From positions 9,716 to 38,043 of the IMG/VR virus record IMGVR_UViG_3300029787_000134: DNA of 28,328 nucleotides. One strand, given 5' to 3'. Every line of letters begins with the position of its first letter. Positions within the stretch are counted from its first letter, which is position 1. Made by a program: the position numbers and the translations under genes. The DNA is from a virus. The notes under the pieces are model-generated. The model saw only the letters and a program-made list of their open reading frames with translations, had not been told where the DNA came from and did not search any database. This document shows positions 18,533 to 27,185 of this stretch, piece after piece.

Positions 18533-20050
18533 TTACTTCAATAACATGAAGTTGTTAGCTCCTTGAGTAATTAAGCAACGCTCAGAAAGCATATGTAGCT
18601 GCATAGCATCAAGAGATGATGTAGCTGCACCAACTGAACCTGTAACCCAAGTCTTTAAACGACGGTCGTCAGTAGCAGAAGCTCTGTAACGTACGTGTAA
18701 GAACGGGCGCTTCATGTTTCTACCTAACTGTTGATCGTAAACACTTGAAGTACCTGCTGGAATTACAACACCACGAATAGCGTTTGCAGCATTAGCAGCA
18801 TTAATACCTCCACGAGTAGCTTTGTCATTTAAGTAACGGAAGTCAGACTTATAGAAGTCGTAAGATCCGCGACGGAAACCTGAGAAGCCAAGGTTTAGAG
18901 CCATGTCTTCGTCATTGTCAAATACTCCGTAAGAAGTACCGCCAGCACCGTAAGAGTTCATAGACGCAAGCATATCATCAATAGCTAGAGAAGTAGCGCG
19001 GTTAAGGAAAAGCATGTTCTCCTCAATAGCACCTTGCTTATCAAACTCTGCTAGAATAGCGTCAAACTCAGCTAGGTCAGTAGCAGCGTTAACACCAGTT
19101 ACACCTGTAGAAATATTACCACGAGACTCAATAGCCGCGAATAAACCTTCAGTACCCACTTGGTTTCCAGCAGCTCCGTACATGCCGAAAGCACCTTCAA
19201 TAAGAGTGTCAGAACCGTCTAAAGCACTTAGTTCACTTTCAAGCATAGACATCTCTAAGTAGTCGTTAAAACGTGCACGAGTATCAGCTTCAGCTTTTAA
19301 GTACCATAGGTATCCTGATTGTCCATCTTCTGCAGAAACCTCTACCCAACCAATACGAGATGCATCAGATCCTGATACTTCGTAGTAGTCCTTAAGGATA
19401 ATAGGCTTGTTGCTGAATGACTTCATCTTAGGCTCGTTAGCACTATGGCTGTCAGATATTGCTGTACCCGCCATGTTAGTGTAAGACTTGCCTTTTGCGT
19501 ACTCAGAACCGTATACTAGAATAGTAGTATCGTTAGGGTTTGGGCTAGTACCTAGTGAATCAGTAGTGTAGCAAGCTACAGAGATTACATTGCCTAGCAC
19601 TTCTGTTACCATACACTTAAATACACCATTAGGATTAGAAACGATAACTGTGTCGTGGATTCTAACAGCGTGATCAACTACAGAACCTGAAGAAGTAACG
19701 TCAGCGCCGTCAATTTCTTTAGTAAGCGTAATCTCAGACGCGCTTGTTGGTACACCTGCTGTAGCTGCAGTAACTTGTCCTGTGTAAGATACGTGTAAAC
19801 GACCCTGCTCAGACCAAACAACTTGGTCAGACGTCATCGCCTCTTCAGCCCCTACTTGAGAAAGAAATCCTGATATTGTTCTTGGTCCGAACACTTCAGC
19901 CTCTTTTTCCATAAGGTCTGGTAAATACTGCTGAGCCCAAGTGTTAACACCTGCGCCAGTAGCTGTAAAGTCTAGGTAATTTGTGTTTAGCGTCTGCTTG
20001 TTTGGAGCTGGTACGCTATTCAAATTACCTCCTGGATTTGAAATTGCCAT
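18533..20050 (-). CDS. Major capsid protein
   Basis: At 505 residues this is within the usual range for crAss-like and T4/HK97-fold capsid proteins. The N-terminal segment (YLPDLMEKEAEVFGPRTIS, about residues 43-61) is followed by AMTSDQVVWSEQGRLHVSYT. An inserted beta region around residues 105-200 looks like an extra surface domain. Residues 215-280 have PIILKDYYEVSGSDASRIGW and a long helix beginning YLWYLKAEADTRARFNDYL, resembling the HK97 spine helix. The C-terminus, MLSERCLITQGANNFMLLK, has the pattern of marine phage capsid proteins. It follows the scaffold gene by 13 bases, the classic order, and is followed by a strong hairpin, as expected for the most abundant transcript. The ATG lacks a Shine-Dalgarno sequence and has an A-rich leader. 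Confidence 0.88.
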   Translation of the reverse strand: MAISNPGGNLNSVPAPNKQTLNTNYLDFTATGAGVNTWAQQYLPDLMEKEAEVFGPRTISGFLSQVGAEEAMTSDQVVWSEQGRLHVSYTGQVTAATAGVPTSASEITLTKEIDGADVTSSGSVVDHAVRIHDTVIVSNPNGVFKCMVTEVLGNVISVACYTTDSLGTSPNPNDTTILVYGSEYAKGKSYTNMAGTAISDSHSANEPKMKSFSNKPIILKDYYEVSGSDASRIGWVEVSAEDGQSGYLWYLKAEADTRARFNDYLEMSMLESELSALDGSDTLIEGAFGMYGAAGNQVGTEGLFAAIESRGNISTGVTGVNAATDLAEFDAILAEFDKQGAIEENMLFLNRATSLAIDDMLASMNSYGAGGTSYGVFDNDEDMALNLGFSGFRRGSYDFYKSDFRYLNDKATRGGINAANAANAIRGVVIPAGTSSVYDQQLGRNMKRPFLHVRYRASATDDRRLKTWVTGSVGAATSSLDAMQLHMLSERCLITQGANNFMLLK

Positions 20051-20063
20051 TTTTTCTTAATTT

Positions 20064-21263
20064 TTATTTTTTACTTTTCATTTTAAATTTAAAAGAGCTA
20101 GCATCATCGCCTAGCACTCGAACTTTCATACCACCTTGCATTTGACCTTGAGTAGATCTTGCGCTTGTGTTTATGTTTTTAGATTTAGCAACAGTATCTT
20201 TAATAGCGTCTGCTTTACCTTGTTCGTAAAAGTGTTGAGCGATAGCATCAGCGTTCATAGCAGTAAACAAACCTTTGTGGTAACCTTTAGCATCTTTCAA
20301 AGTACTATCTTCATTAAGAAACTTTCCCATGAAGTTATTAATATCACTCTGAGTCTGCTTTACCTGGTCTGTGTTTTTTACATTAAATCTAAACTTTTTC
20401 TCTCCAACGTTGTATTCAAAACCTTTGAACTTGTCGGTAAAAACCTTATTAGTTTTTTCTTTAAAAATAGACTTATGCCTTTCTAGCTGAACCTTGTTTT
20501 GCTTTTCCTCTTTATTGTATCGGTTGAAGAAATCAATTGCCTTCTGCTGCTCGGTTGAGAGCTTGCTTCCAGCTTTAATCTCTTCGTAGTATTTAGACTT
20601 TTGCCCGTCTAAGTAGGTCTTGGCCTCGGCAACTTGCTCTTTGAGGGCCAATTTTTTACGTTTAATATCGCGCTCTGTGTCTACGTCTTCATCGAAAGAA
20701 AAAGTATCTTCCATCATGAAACTTATTTCATCTGCAGTTAGATGAGGTTTTGTTTTTCTGTAGTATTCAGTTAACGCGTCTTGATCATCTAAACCACTAA
20801 CATCTCTGTTTAGTTTAACATAATCATTAATATCTCCACCAGTTTCTTCCATAAAGTCAACTAACTTTTGGATGTTTTCTGGAAGATCTCCACCAGTAGC
20901 TTGAGCCTCTTCAATAGCTTCAACTGCTTCTTCAGCTAAGGTTTCAGCTTCTTCAGTAATTTCTTCTAAAGCTGGTGTGTCTTCTTGTACTTCTCCTTGC
21001 GGTTGTACTTCTTCTTGTTCTTGTGCGGGCTCGGGACTTTCATCGCCTCCAGCCACTCGTGAGTCGTCAGAGTCACTTTCTTTAGTTTCATTAGTAGGTG
21101 GTTTACTTAAATCTACTTTAATGACTTGCTCGTCATCTTTGCTTTTAAATTTTTCTAAATCAAGCTCTGGAGCTTGCTCTTCTACAGCCTCTACTTGAGG
21201 CTCTTCGTTTTCAACCTCGTTGATTACTTCTTCAAGGTCTGTTTGATTTTCATCTTGCATCAT
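20064..21263 (-). CDS. Putative capsid scaffolding protein
   Basis: The protein has 399 residues. The first 150 are extremely acidic and Gln/Glu-rich with many Pro, hence probably disordered. Residues about 205-290 are charged helices of coiled-coil character. The last 25 residues turn strongly basic, ending FKFKMKSKK. An acidic helical body with a basic C-terminal hook that docks on the capsid lattice is the hallmark of scaffolding proteins. The gene lies between portal and major capsid genes, the standard scaffold position. Two ATGs stand in tandem at the start; the first is used here, the second would remove one residue. No protease domain is visible. Confidence 0.75.
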   Translation of the reverse strand: MMQDENQTDLEEVINEVENEEPQVEAVEEQAPELDLEKFKSKDDEQVIKVDLSKPPTNETKESDSDDSRVAGGDESPEPAQEQEEVQPQGEVQEDTPALEEITEEAETLAEEAVEAIEEAQATGGDLPENIQKLVDFMEETGGDINDYVKLNRDVSGLDDQDALTEYYRKTKPHLTADEISFMMEDTFSFDEDVDTERDIKRKKLALKEQVAEAKTYLDGQKSKYYEEIKAGSKLSTEQQKAIDFFNRYNKEEKQNKVQLERHKSIFKEKTNKVFTDKFKGFEYNVGEKKFRFNVKNTDQVKQTQSDINNFMGKFLNEDSTLKDAKGYHKGLFTAMNADAIAQHFYEQGKADAIKDTVAKSKNINTSARSTQGQMQGGMKVRVLGDDASSFKFKMKSKK

Positions 21264-21277
21264 AAAATATTATATAA

Positions 21278-23650
21278 TTAATTACCAATTTGTGGGTTGA
21301 ACTTATCTAAACCCATTCCGCCTCCTAGTATATCATTACCTGAAGACTCAAACTTTTTAGTGTCTTGCTTTGCTTTTTCTCTTTTATCTTTACCCTGCTC
21401 TTTCATGCCTTCAAGCATTTCTGTTGAAGCGCGCTCTTTATCGCGTAATTGATTGTTTAAATCAAACTCAAATTGCATCAACTCTCTTTTTAATCTAACC
21501 TCTTCTTGCAGGTGTCTGAGCTTTGTATCTGCTTTTAGTTGTTCTAGTTGAGTACCTATTTGAGCTTGCGCTTGTGACTTTTGCACCTCAGCTTGAGCAG
21601 CGGCTTGTTGAGCTTGCGCATTTGCTTGTGCTTGCGCTTGAATGTTTTGCTGTTGGATTTGTTGATCTCGTTCTTGCTTTTTCTTACGTTTTATTTTTAG
21701 CAACTGGTTTGCTAACTTAATGTTTTTAACCTCTCTAATATCTATAGCATCATCTAGATCTATTAACTGTTGAGATAGTGCTGTTTGAATATTATTTTCT
21801 AGTAATTGTTTTTCAGCTTCATCTGGCTCTAGCTCTAAGAATATTCCAAAGTCATATAGATATAGTTCAGACATTTCTTTTAATGTAGCTACGTTGTGAG
21901 CGCCTATAGCTTGAACAAACGCATCAGCGGTAGGTGAGTACTCTAGTATATCAGATATACGAAGAGATAAAGCTTCTGCCACCTCAGCTGTTAAAAACAT
22001 TGACCCAAGTAGTATGTGTCTTGTAGCTACGTTTGAGTTAGCTGCAGCAAGTTTTTGCACGCCAACCAAAGCGTTAGGATCTGGAACACTAGCATCTCTT
22101 GCTTCATTAAGACCCGTCACATCACGTATCATCTGCAAGTAGTAGTTGTACGTGTTGATTAAGCTACCAATTTTGTTTTGACCAGCGCCGTTAGATATTT
22201 GTTGAATAGGTATTTTACCAGGATTAGGATCGCCGTCTTGTGTAAACGATCTACCAATTACACTACCAGTTTGGAAGAACATATTAAGTGCTTCTTGCGG
22301 ATTGTAATTTGTACCGTTACCTAAATCAACTTCAGCAAGTCCATCAGCGTCAAGGTATACTCCATCAGGAACCATGCGCGACATTACTTGCTGTAACTTT
22401 AAGTGCGTCAGCTGAATCATATCAGCAAACCCAGTAATTCTACTAACTAAAGATTCAATACGACCTTCGTACATACGCGGTGCAACAAGAGAATAGTTCA
22501 TCTTAACTTTGTTAAAGTCAGACTTGCTGCGCATCATGTTTTCAGCTTTATTCCAGGCAAGCAGCTTGTCTGTACCTAAAACCATAGCTCCTTCAAAAAC
22601 ACACTCTACAGATCTTTGAACTCTTTCATATCCACCTTCTTTGTCTTTTGGTGGATTAAACGTATCTGGCTTTTCAATAGCTTTGTATCCACCAGTACCT
22701 GTTTTTTTCATTTTGTAAACATCGTTCATATAAGTCTTGTAATTAAAATACAATACTTGAACTTTGTTTTTATCTACCTCATACATACGTTTTCCTCGTA
22801 TGTTTCTTTTGCTAGAATTACTGTATATATCTTCTAAATCAGATTCAGTTAAGTGAGGAAACTCTTTAGCAAGTTCGTTAATAGGTATAGTTTTTATTTC
22901 ACCTATATAGTATATGTCGTCAAAATGTGGAGATTCACTATAAGAGTATACAATGTTTGCTGGATCTACGTATTTAACTCTAGCGCCTTCACTAAAATTA
23001 AAATCTGTTTTTACACAAGCAATACCTAAAACAGCTAAGTCATATATCAATCTACGTCTAGTCAAATGATAATCGTTGCCTTTTAGCAAATGCTCTATAG
23101 CTTGCTCTTCTGCTATTTCCACAGCCTGCTTGTACCCAAGCGTCATATGAAGATCTAGTTCTTCTTTAGTATCAGGTAGCTCTTGCTTAGGAGTTTCATA
23201 TAGGTTAATTCCCATTAACTCACTAACTTGGTCGTTGTAGTCTTTGGTCATCATGTCGCGCTGAATAGCCTCCATGTACTCAGTTCTTTTGCTTACTCCA
23301 TATTGATCTTGAGCATACGCGTTTACTTTAAACAACCTTTCAGACATACCGTTTACCACTATGTCTACAAACTTAGGTATAATAGGTACTGGCTTCCAGT
23401 CTAAGTTAAGATAAGACAAATCACCATTGATAGATAATTCGTCTTTATATTTTTGAACAGACTGCTCTCCTCTTGCATACAGCCTTAAGTTTCTAAACTT
23501 AATCTGAGAAGAGTTGTATCTATTGCCATACGAATCGTTAAACCACTCATGCTCGATAGCTCTACCTACTTTAAGGCCATACTCGGCGCTTACTTTCTCT
23601 AGGTCTGGTACAGCCTGAGACGGGAAATTAACATATACTGACTCAGCCAT
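21278..23650 (-). CDS. Portal protein
   Basis: The protein has 790 residues, the length expected for crAss-like portals. The N-terminal clip/wing region includes RNLRLYARGEQSVQKYKD and WKPVPIIPKFVDIVVNGM. Residues about 225-250 carry YVDPANIVYSYSESPHFDD, a portal-family pattern. The middle has helices such as LTHLKLQQVMSRMVPDGVYLD and RDVTGLNEARDASVPDPNAL, matching the portal stem and crown; DVTGLNEAR is particularly characteristic. The C-terminal 140 residues form a Gln/Ala-rich coiled-coil tail (about 650-765). The gene starts two bases after the terminase stop and is followed by the scaffold gene, so order and content agree. It is the dodecameric DNA channel at the capsid vertex. Confidence 0.88.
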   Translation of the reverse strand: MAESVYVNFPSQAVPDLEKVSAEYGLKVGRAIEHEWFNDSYGNRYNSSQIKFRNLRLYARGEQSVQKYKDELSINGDLSYLNLDWKPVPIIPKFVDIVVNGMSERLFKVNAYAQDQYGVSKRTEYMEAIQRDMMTKDYNDQVSELMGINLYETPKQELPDTKEELDLHMTLGYKQAVEIAEEQAIEHLLKGNDYHLTRRRLIYDLAVLGIACVKTDFNFSEGARVKYVDPANIVYSYSESPHFDDIYYIGEIKTIPINELAKEFPHLTESDLEDIYSNSSKRNIRGKRMYEVDKNKVQVLYFNYKTYMNDVYKMKKTGTGGYKAIEKPDTFNPPKDKEGGYERVQRSVECVFEGAMVLGTDKLLAWNKAENMMRSKSDFNKVKMNYSLVAPRMYEGRIESLVSRITGFADMIQLTHLKLQQVMSRMVPDGVYLDADGLAEVDLGNGTNYNPQEALNMFFQTGSVIGRSFTQDGDPNPGKIPIQQISNGAGQNKIGSLINTYNYYLQMIRDVTGLNEARDASVPDPNALVGVQKLAAANSNVATRHILLGSMFLTAEVAEALSLRISDILEYSPTADAFVQAIGAHNVATLKEMSELYLYDFGIFLELEPDEAEKQLLENNIQTALSQQLIDLDDAIDIREVKNIKLANQLLKIKRKKKQERDQQIQQQNIQAQAQANAQAQQAAAQAEVQKSQAQAQIGTQLEQLKADTKLRHLQEEVRLKRELMQFEFDLNNQLRDKERASTEMLEGMKEQGKDKREKAKQDTKKFESSGNDILGGGMGLDKFNPQIGN
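21561..21641 (-). repeat. Imperfect CAAGCN hexanucleotide repeat encoding the portal Gln-Ala tract
   Basis: On the coding strand CAAGCG, CAAGCA, CAAGCT and related hexamers recur imperfectly, giving the QAQAQANAQAQQAAAQA tract in the portal C-terminus. The repeat stays in frame, so length changes by slippage would alter only the tract length. Confidence 0.6.
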
Positions 23651-23652
23651 GC

Positions 23653-25869
23653 TTATTTAATTATCTGGGAGTTAAACCCATCGTTGTTATATTTTGATAT
23701 ACTCAAGTTCAAAGGTGTTTTTTGCACTTTAGGGTTTGGAGCGTATAAATGCTTATTGCAAGCCATTATAGCCAAACCAGTGCTTATTGATGCATCGTGC
23801 TTAGTTCTTTTATTAATGTCAAACTTAGCCCAGTCGTTTAGTGTTTCATTAAAATACATAGTGCCATACTCACCTTCTCCTATGTGGCCAACGTGTTGCT
23901 GGATATACATTTCAATAGCAGACGCGTGAGCTTGTTTAATGTCTTCACTAGAGTTTGGTATGCCACCTACTTCTTTTTCAGCCACCGATAGTTTTTTCCA
24001 AGCTTTGTCTGGCCTGTTCATACTGTAGCCTCTATAGCCTCTTCGACGTAAGTAGTATAGTAATCTTGGTTTGTTGTTCTCTGCAAGCAAAGGCATACCG
24101 TAAAATACCAATGCCATTAAAACGTCTTCAAAAAACATCTCTGCGGTTTGTGGTCTTGCTATGTATTCTAGGAAGAATGTGCTTGATGGCGCATCTTCCA
24201 TAGAGAATTTTGTTAATCCGTGTAAAGCGCCTTTCGAGCCGCGACCATCAACAGTACCACTAATGTCGTAACTATCACAGCCAAAGGCTCCAACATGTTC
24301 ATTGCCTGGAAACTTAACGCCATTTTTTATTATTTGTTTATTTTGCAAGTGAGATGGAGGTACCCAGCTTACTTTAAATCTACCTGTTGGATCTGGGTGA
24401 AATACTACGTGACTATCTTTTACGCCGTTAACCCAACCAAAACTACCAGTTGTAATGTGAGCAGCGTGTCGGCTGCCTTCGTTAAAATCTATTTGCTCGT
24501 ATATTTTAATTAGATTAAATATACTGTTTTTAGTCTCATCTCTAAACGCGTGTTCTTGTGTCCTAGGAAACTGGCGGTAAAATTCATTTAAAGCATCTTG
24601 ATCATCTTTTAATCCTTCAGCTTCATTTTCCCAATTAGTTATTACGCCAACATCTATTAGTTCACCGTCTGGTCCCAGTCGTTCATCATCACTTGGATTA
24701 TCAAAGACTGGAAGTCCGTACTCGTCAATAAATCCTTCATAGTTCCATTCCATTGGGATAAAGAGAGAATAAAGCCCAGACTTCGTTTGTCCATTAGCAT
24801 TTCGTCTTGATACGTCAGAATCATTGAATAGCTTTTTAAAATTATCTCCACCTTTATCTAATGCATTGCTAGTTGAACCCATCATGCATTTACCAACGAC
24901 TCTACTACCTAACCTTAAACAGGTTTTAGTAACTCGCCAGTTATTTAATATGTTATCTGGTCTTTCCCACTTGCCACTCTCATCATGAACTAGTAAACTT
25001 AGTTTTTCACCATCATAGCTATTGTCGCCAGTATTTTTCCAGTCTATAGTTGTATCAAGACCTGCTATCTCCTCAAGCTTCTCGTTTACTTGTATTTTCT
25101 TACGAGTAAACTTACTAGCAGGAACTCTATACGCAAGTTCGGATTTTGGACGATCCATACCATCTTGTATAGGTTTAAAAAAGAAAGGGTAGTTTATTGA
25201 TATAGGTACTACTTTATCAGTAAACATTTTCTTTGCATCGGCACCAGACTTAGAGAGTATCCCATATCTACTATCACTTGATATAGTGGCTAAGTTAACT
25301 GTTTCAGCTGATGACATAAACGAGAAACCTGAACGACGGTTCTTAAGGTAGCACATTCCATAGCATCTCTTATCAGCCTTGCAGGCTTCCCAGAATATAA
25401 AGAATAGTCTGTTCGCCTCTCTAAAGTCTGGAGCTCCAACATCAATTTTACTCCACTGTAAGTACATATAGTGACTACCTGTTATCCACGTAGCTTTACC
25501 GTTGTTTGTAAACCAAAAGCCTTCTTCTCTACGTTTAAACTCTTCGTCAATATAATCGTGCCACTTTTCTTTTTGTTCGTCTGGATACGATCTCCAATCA
25601 AATATATTTTTAATACGAGCTAGTTCTTTAGGGTACTCTGCTTTAACCCATTTATTCTTCTCGTGCTTAAACACATTTTTAGGTGGTTTAGGTAAAGCTA
25701 TCTTAAAACCTTGTATGTCGTAAATATCACCTATAACTCCATTATGGGAAAGAACAACTAAGTCGTGTTCTTTGTTGTAGCCATATTTCCACTTCTTGCC
25801 TCGGTTTAACCTGGTAAGTGTGGTTTTCTTTATAGGTTCTACTATCTTATATAAAGTCTGTTCGTACAT
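23653..25869 (-). CDS. terL: Terminase large subunit (ATPase-nuclease packaging motor)
   Basis: The protein has 738 residues. The ATPase domain shows a deviant Walker A KNRRSGFS (176-183), with the lysine at the front of the loop as in lambda gpA rather than before Ser/Thr. It also has a Walker B plus catalytic acid LLVHDE (292-297) and a coupling motif MGSTSN (330-335). The C-terminal RNase H-like nuclease has acidic residues D532 (GAFGCDSYD), E597 (MPLLAEN) and D692 (KHDASISTGLA). It pumps DNA into the procapsid through the portal and cuts the concatemer. Its ATG overlaps the TAA of the small-terminase candidate (TAATG at 25867-25871), and the portal gene follows two bases after its stop. 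Length and order match crAss-like terminases. Confidence 0.93.
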   Translation of the reverse strand: MYEQTLYKIVEPIKKTTLTRLNRGKKWKYGYNKEHDLVVLSHNGVIGDIYDIQGFKIALPKPPKNVFKHEKNKWVKAEYPKELARIKNIFDWRSYPDEQKEKWHDYIDEEFKRREEGFWFTNNGKATWITGSHYMYLQWSKIDVGAPDFREANRLFFIFWEACKADKRCYGMCYLKNRRSGFSFMSSAETVNLATISSDSRYGILSKSGADAKKMFTDKVVPISINYPFFFKPIQDGMDRPKSELAYRVPASKFTRKKIQVNEKLEEIAGLDTTIDWKNTGDNSYDGEKLSLLVHDESGKWERPDNILNNWRVTKTCLRLGSRVVGKCMMGSTSNALDKGGDNFKKLFNDSDVSRRNANGQTKSGLYSLFIPMEWNYEGFIDEYGLPVFDNPSDDERLGPDGELIDVGVITNWENEAEGLKDDQDALNEFYRQFPRTQEHAFRDETKNSIFNLIKIYEQIDFNEGSRHAAHITTGSFGWVNGVKDSHVVFHPDPTGRFKVSWVPPSHLQNKQIIKNGVKFPGNEHVGAFGCDSYDISGTVDGRGSKGALHGLTKFSMEDAPSSTFFLEYIARPQTAEMFFEDVLMALVFYGMPLLAENNKPRLLYYLRRRGYRGYSMNRPDKAWKKLSVAEKEVGGIPNSSEDIKQAHASAIEMYIQQHVGHIGEGEYGTMYFNETLNDWAKFDINKRTKHDASISTGLAIMACNKHLYAPNPKVQKTPLNLSISKYNNDGFNSQIIK

Positions 25870-26144
25870 TATTTAGATCTACCCTCAGCAAAACCCTTGA
25901 ATACTCTTTCTTTCTTTTCTTCAGGTGCTTTACCTTCTAAAAGATTCTCTTCTTCTTGGATTCTGTTTAATATCTCAAAGGCGTCGAAGATTGCAAGCTT
26001 TTTTGTGGCAGCGGCATTTTTAAGTCTGTCAGCTGATATATCGTCATCTGAATCAACAATAGCTTCTTTAGCTACTTTGATTAATTCCTCAACCGCTCTA
26101 TGCCCAGCTTGGATTATATTCTTCTTCGTCTCCTTGATATTCAT
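25869..26144 (-). CDS. Putative terminase small subunit
   Basis: I take the start at 26142-26144, giving 91 residues beginning MNIKETKKNIIQAG. A longer form with 17 extra residues would overlap the upstream gene even more. The product is entirely helical and charged, with ADRLKNAAATKKLAIFDAFE in the centre (about residues 38-57) resembling the helical oligomerisation core of small terminases, and a basic C-terminus. Its stop overlaps the large terminase ATG as TAATG, implying coupled translation. Small terminases recognise phage DNA and deliver it to the motor, and they usually sit just upstream of terL. A DNA-binding helix-turn-helix is not obvious, so the call leans on position. Confidence 0.5.
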   Translation of the reverse strand: MNIKETKKNIIQAGHRAVEELIKVAKEAIVDSDDDISADRLKNAAATKKLAIFDAFEILNRIQEEENLLEGKAPEEKKERVFKGFAEGRSK

Positions 26145-26679
26145 ATTTAATTGTAATAAATTGAGATGGTATTCGGTATAACCTTTTACCATCAACTACG
26201 AACTCACACTCTGTATTAGGTCTAAAACCTACAAGAGAGTTTAGCTCTGCTCTGCCATCAGTATGTTTTACAATACCAACTAAAGGTTGTTCAATATTAA
26301 CGCTTAGCTTGCTATTGTCTTTAATAGGTTGTACAAAGCAATAGCCTTTAGGACATATCCACTTATCATTACGCTTGTACAAAAATACCTGATCATCGTT
26401 TACAAAGTACTTGTTTTCTTCGTAGTATGATCTACTGTTGCGCTCTGCACCTTTAACATCATGCCAGCGCCTAAATACGTTAAAGTGAACTAGTACGGTA
26501 TCACCAACTTGTATTTCAGTATTACTTAACTTTGGTACAGATATAACTTTAGCAAGTCTATTGACGTGGTGATGATTAAATACGTCTGTGTTGAGTATTA
26601 ATTCTTTGTCACCAACCTTTGTAGAGTTATTGTATCTTTCACCTATAGGCTCTACAATAAAATTGTAAAGCGATTGCAT
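26098..26679 (-). CDS. GroES-like (Cpn10-fold) co-chaperonin candidate
   Basis: The protein has 193 residues. The opening, LYNFIVEPIGERYNNSTKVG (residues 4-23), followed by ELILNTDVFNHHHVNRLAKVISVP and IQVGDTVLVHFNVFR, mirrors the GroES layout: an initial strand, a loop where the mobile loop would be, a 'gxVxxVg' strand and a VxVGDxVLx strand. The second half (residues about 80-190) has another strand set with FVQPIKDN and a possible second barrel. Phage co-chaperonins such as T4 gp31 redirect host GroEL to fold the capsid protein, and the gene stands just upstream of the terminase and head genes. It starts on TGATG overlapping the 73-residue gene, and its last 47 bases overlap the small-terminase start. 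The fold call is from pattern only. Confidence 0.45.
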   Translation of the reverse strand: MQSLYNFIVEPIGERYNNSTKVGDKELILNTDVFNHHHVNRLAKVISVPKLSNTEIQVGDTVLVHFNVFRRWHDVKGAERNSRSYYEENKYFVNDDQVFLYKRNDKWICPKGYCFVQPIKDNSKLSVNIEQPLVGIVKHTDGRAELNSLVGFRPNTECEFVVDGKRLYRIPSQFITIKYEYQGDEEEYNPSWA

Positions 26680-26900
26680 CAGTATTCTAGGTTATATTCT
26701 ACAGATATAGCCATGTTCTTGTTAAAGTCTTTCCAAGGTATAACTGCTTTTTCTTTACGTATGTAAATAGAATATTTATCGTCTTCTTCTAGTATATCGC
26801 AAATAGTATGACCGCCATACACCTCTTGCCCAACGGCATAGTGCATAGCGTCATTTTTGTAGTCTTTACCTATTGTAATTTTACGAATCAGATGGCTCAT
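26679..26900 (-). CDS. Small conserved hypothetical protein (73 aa)
   Basis: The start is the ATG at 26898-26900, giving MSHLIRKITIGKDYKNDAMH. The frame is open further upstream, but that part runs antiframe through the coiled-coil gene and looks like non-protein (Cys/Leu-rich, no conserved look). The product is a compact beta-rich protein with YAVGQEVYGGHTICDI and IRKEKAVIPWKDF. It overlaps the end of the upstream gene by 20 bases, and its TGA overlaps the next ATG (TGATG at 26677-26681). Its function is unknown; location suggests a head-assembly or packaging accessory. Confidence 0.6.
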   Translation of the reverse strand: MSHLIRKITIGKDYKNDAMHYAVGQEVYGGHTICDILEEDDKYSIYIRKEKAVIPWKDFNKNMAISVEYNLEY

Positions 26901-27159
26901 CTTCTTTGTATTTAATTGAACCGTCTTGAACGTTAATGTCCGCAGTACCGTATTTTTTCTCAAGATCTTCTTGCACGGCTCTAAGCTGTTCATTGCCCTG
27001 TAATAGCATGTGCAGCATGTGATGCTTTTTAGCTTCAAGATCACCCATGTCAAACTTAAGCTTATTAATTGCAGACACAACGCCTTGCATTTGGCTAAGT
27101 TCTTGTTCTGATACTTTTTGTGGTTTAAGGTCCACCACCTTTTCTTTCTTTTTTCCCAT
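26881..27159 (-). CDS. Small coiled-coil protein
   Basis: This 92-residue product has a basic Lys-rich N-terminus. A long amphipathic helix (about residues 18-68) with regular hydrophobic spacing and a HHMLHMLLQG segment is typical of a coiled coil. The C-terminus is acidic (KEDEPSDS). It starts after a 26-base AT-rich gap without Shine-Dalgarno sequence. No family is recognised. A role in head assembly or as a small regulatory or structural oligomer is possible. Confidence 0.62.
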   Translation of the reverse strand: MGKKKEKVVDLKPQKVSEQELSQMQGVVSAINKLKFDMGDLEAKKHHMLHMLLQGNEQLRAVQEDLEKKYGTADINVQDGSIKYKEDEPSDS

Positions 27160-27185
27160 AATTAAATTGTATTAAATTAAATTGT

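Noticed and set aside
24657-24851. 64-codon minus-strand frame inside the large terminase gene
   Set aside because: It is a shifted frame within the terL coding region, whose motifs run straight through it.
26901-27080. Longer N-terminus for the 73-residue gene
   Set aside because: The extra 60 residues would be read in another frame of the coiled-coil gene on the same strand, and their composition is unlike a conserved protein. The ATG at 26898-26900 gives a normal product.
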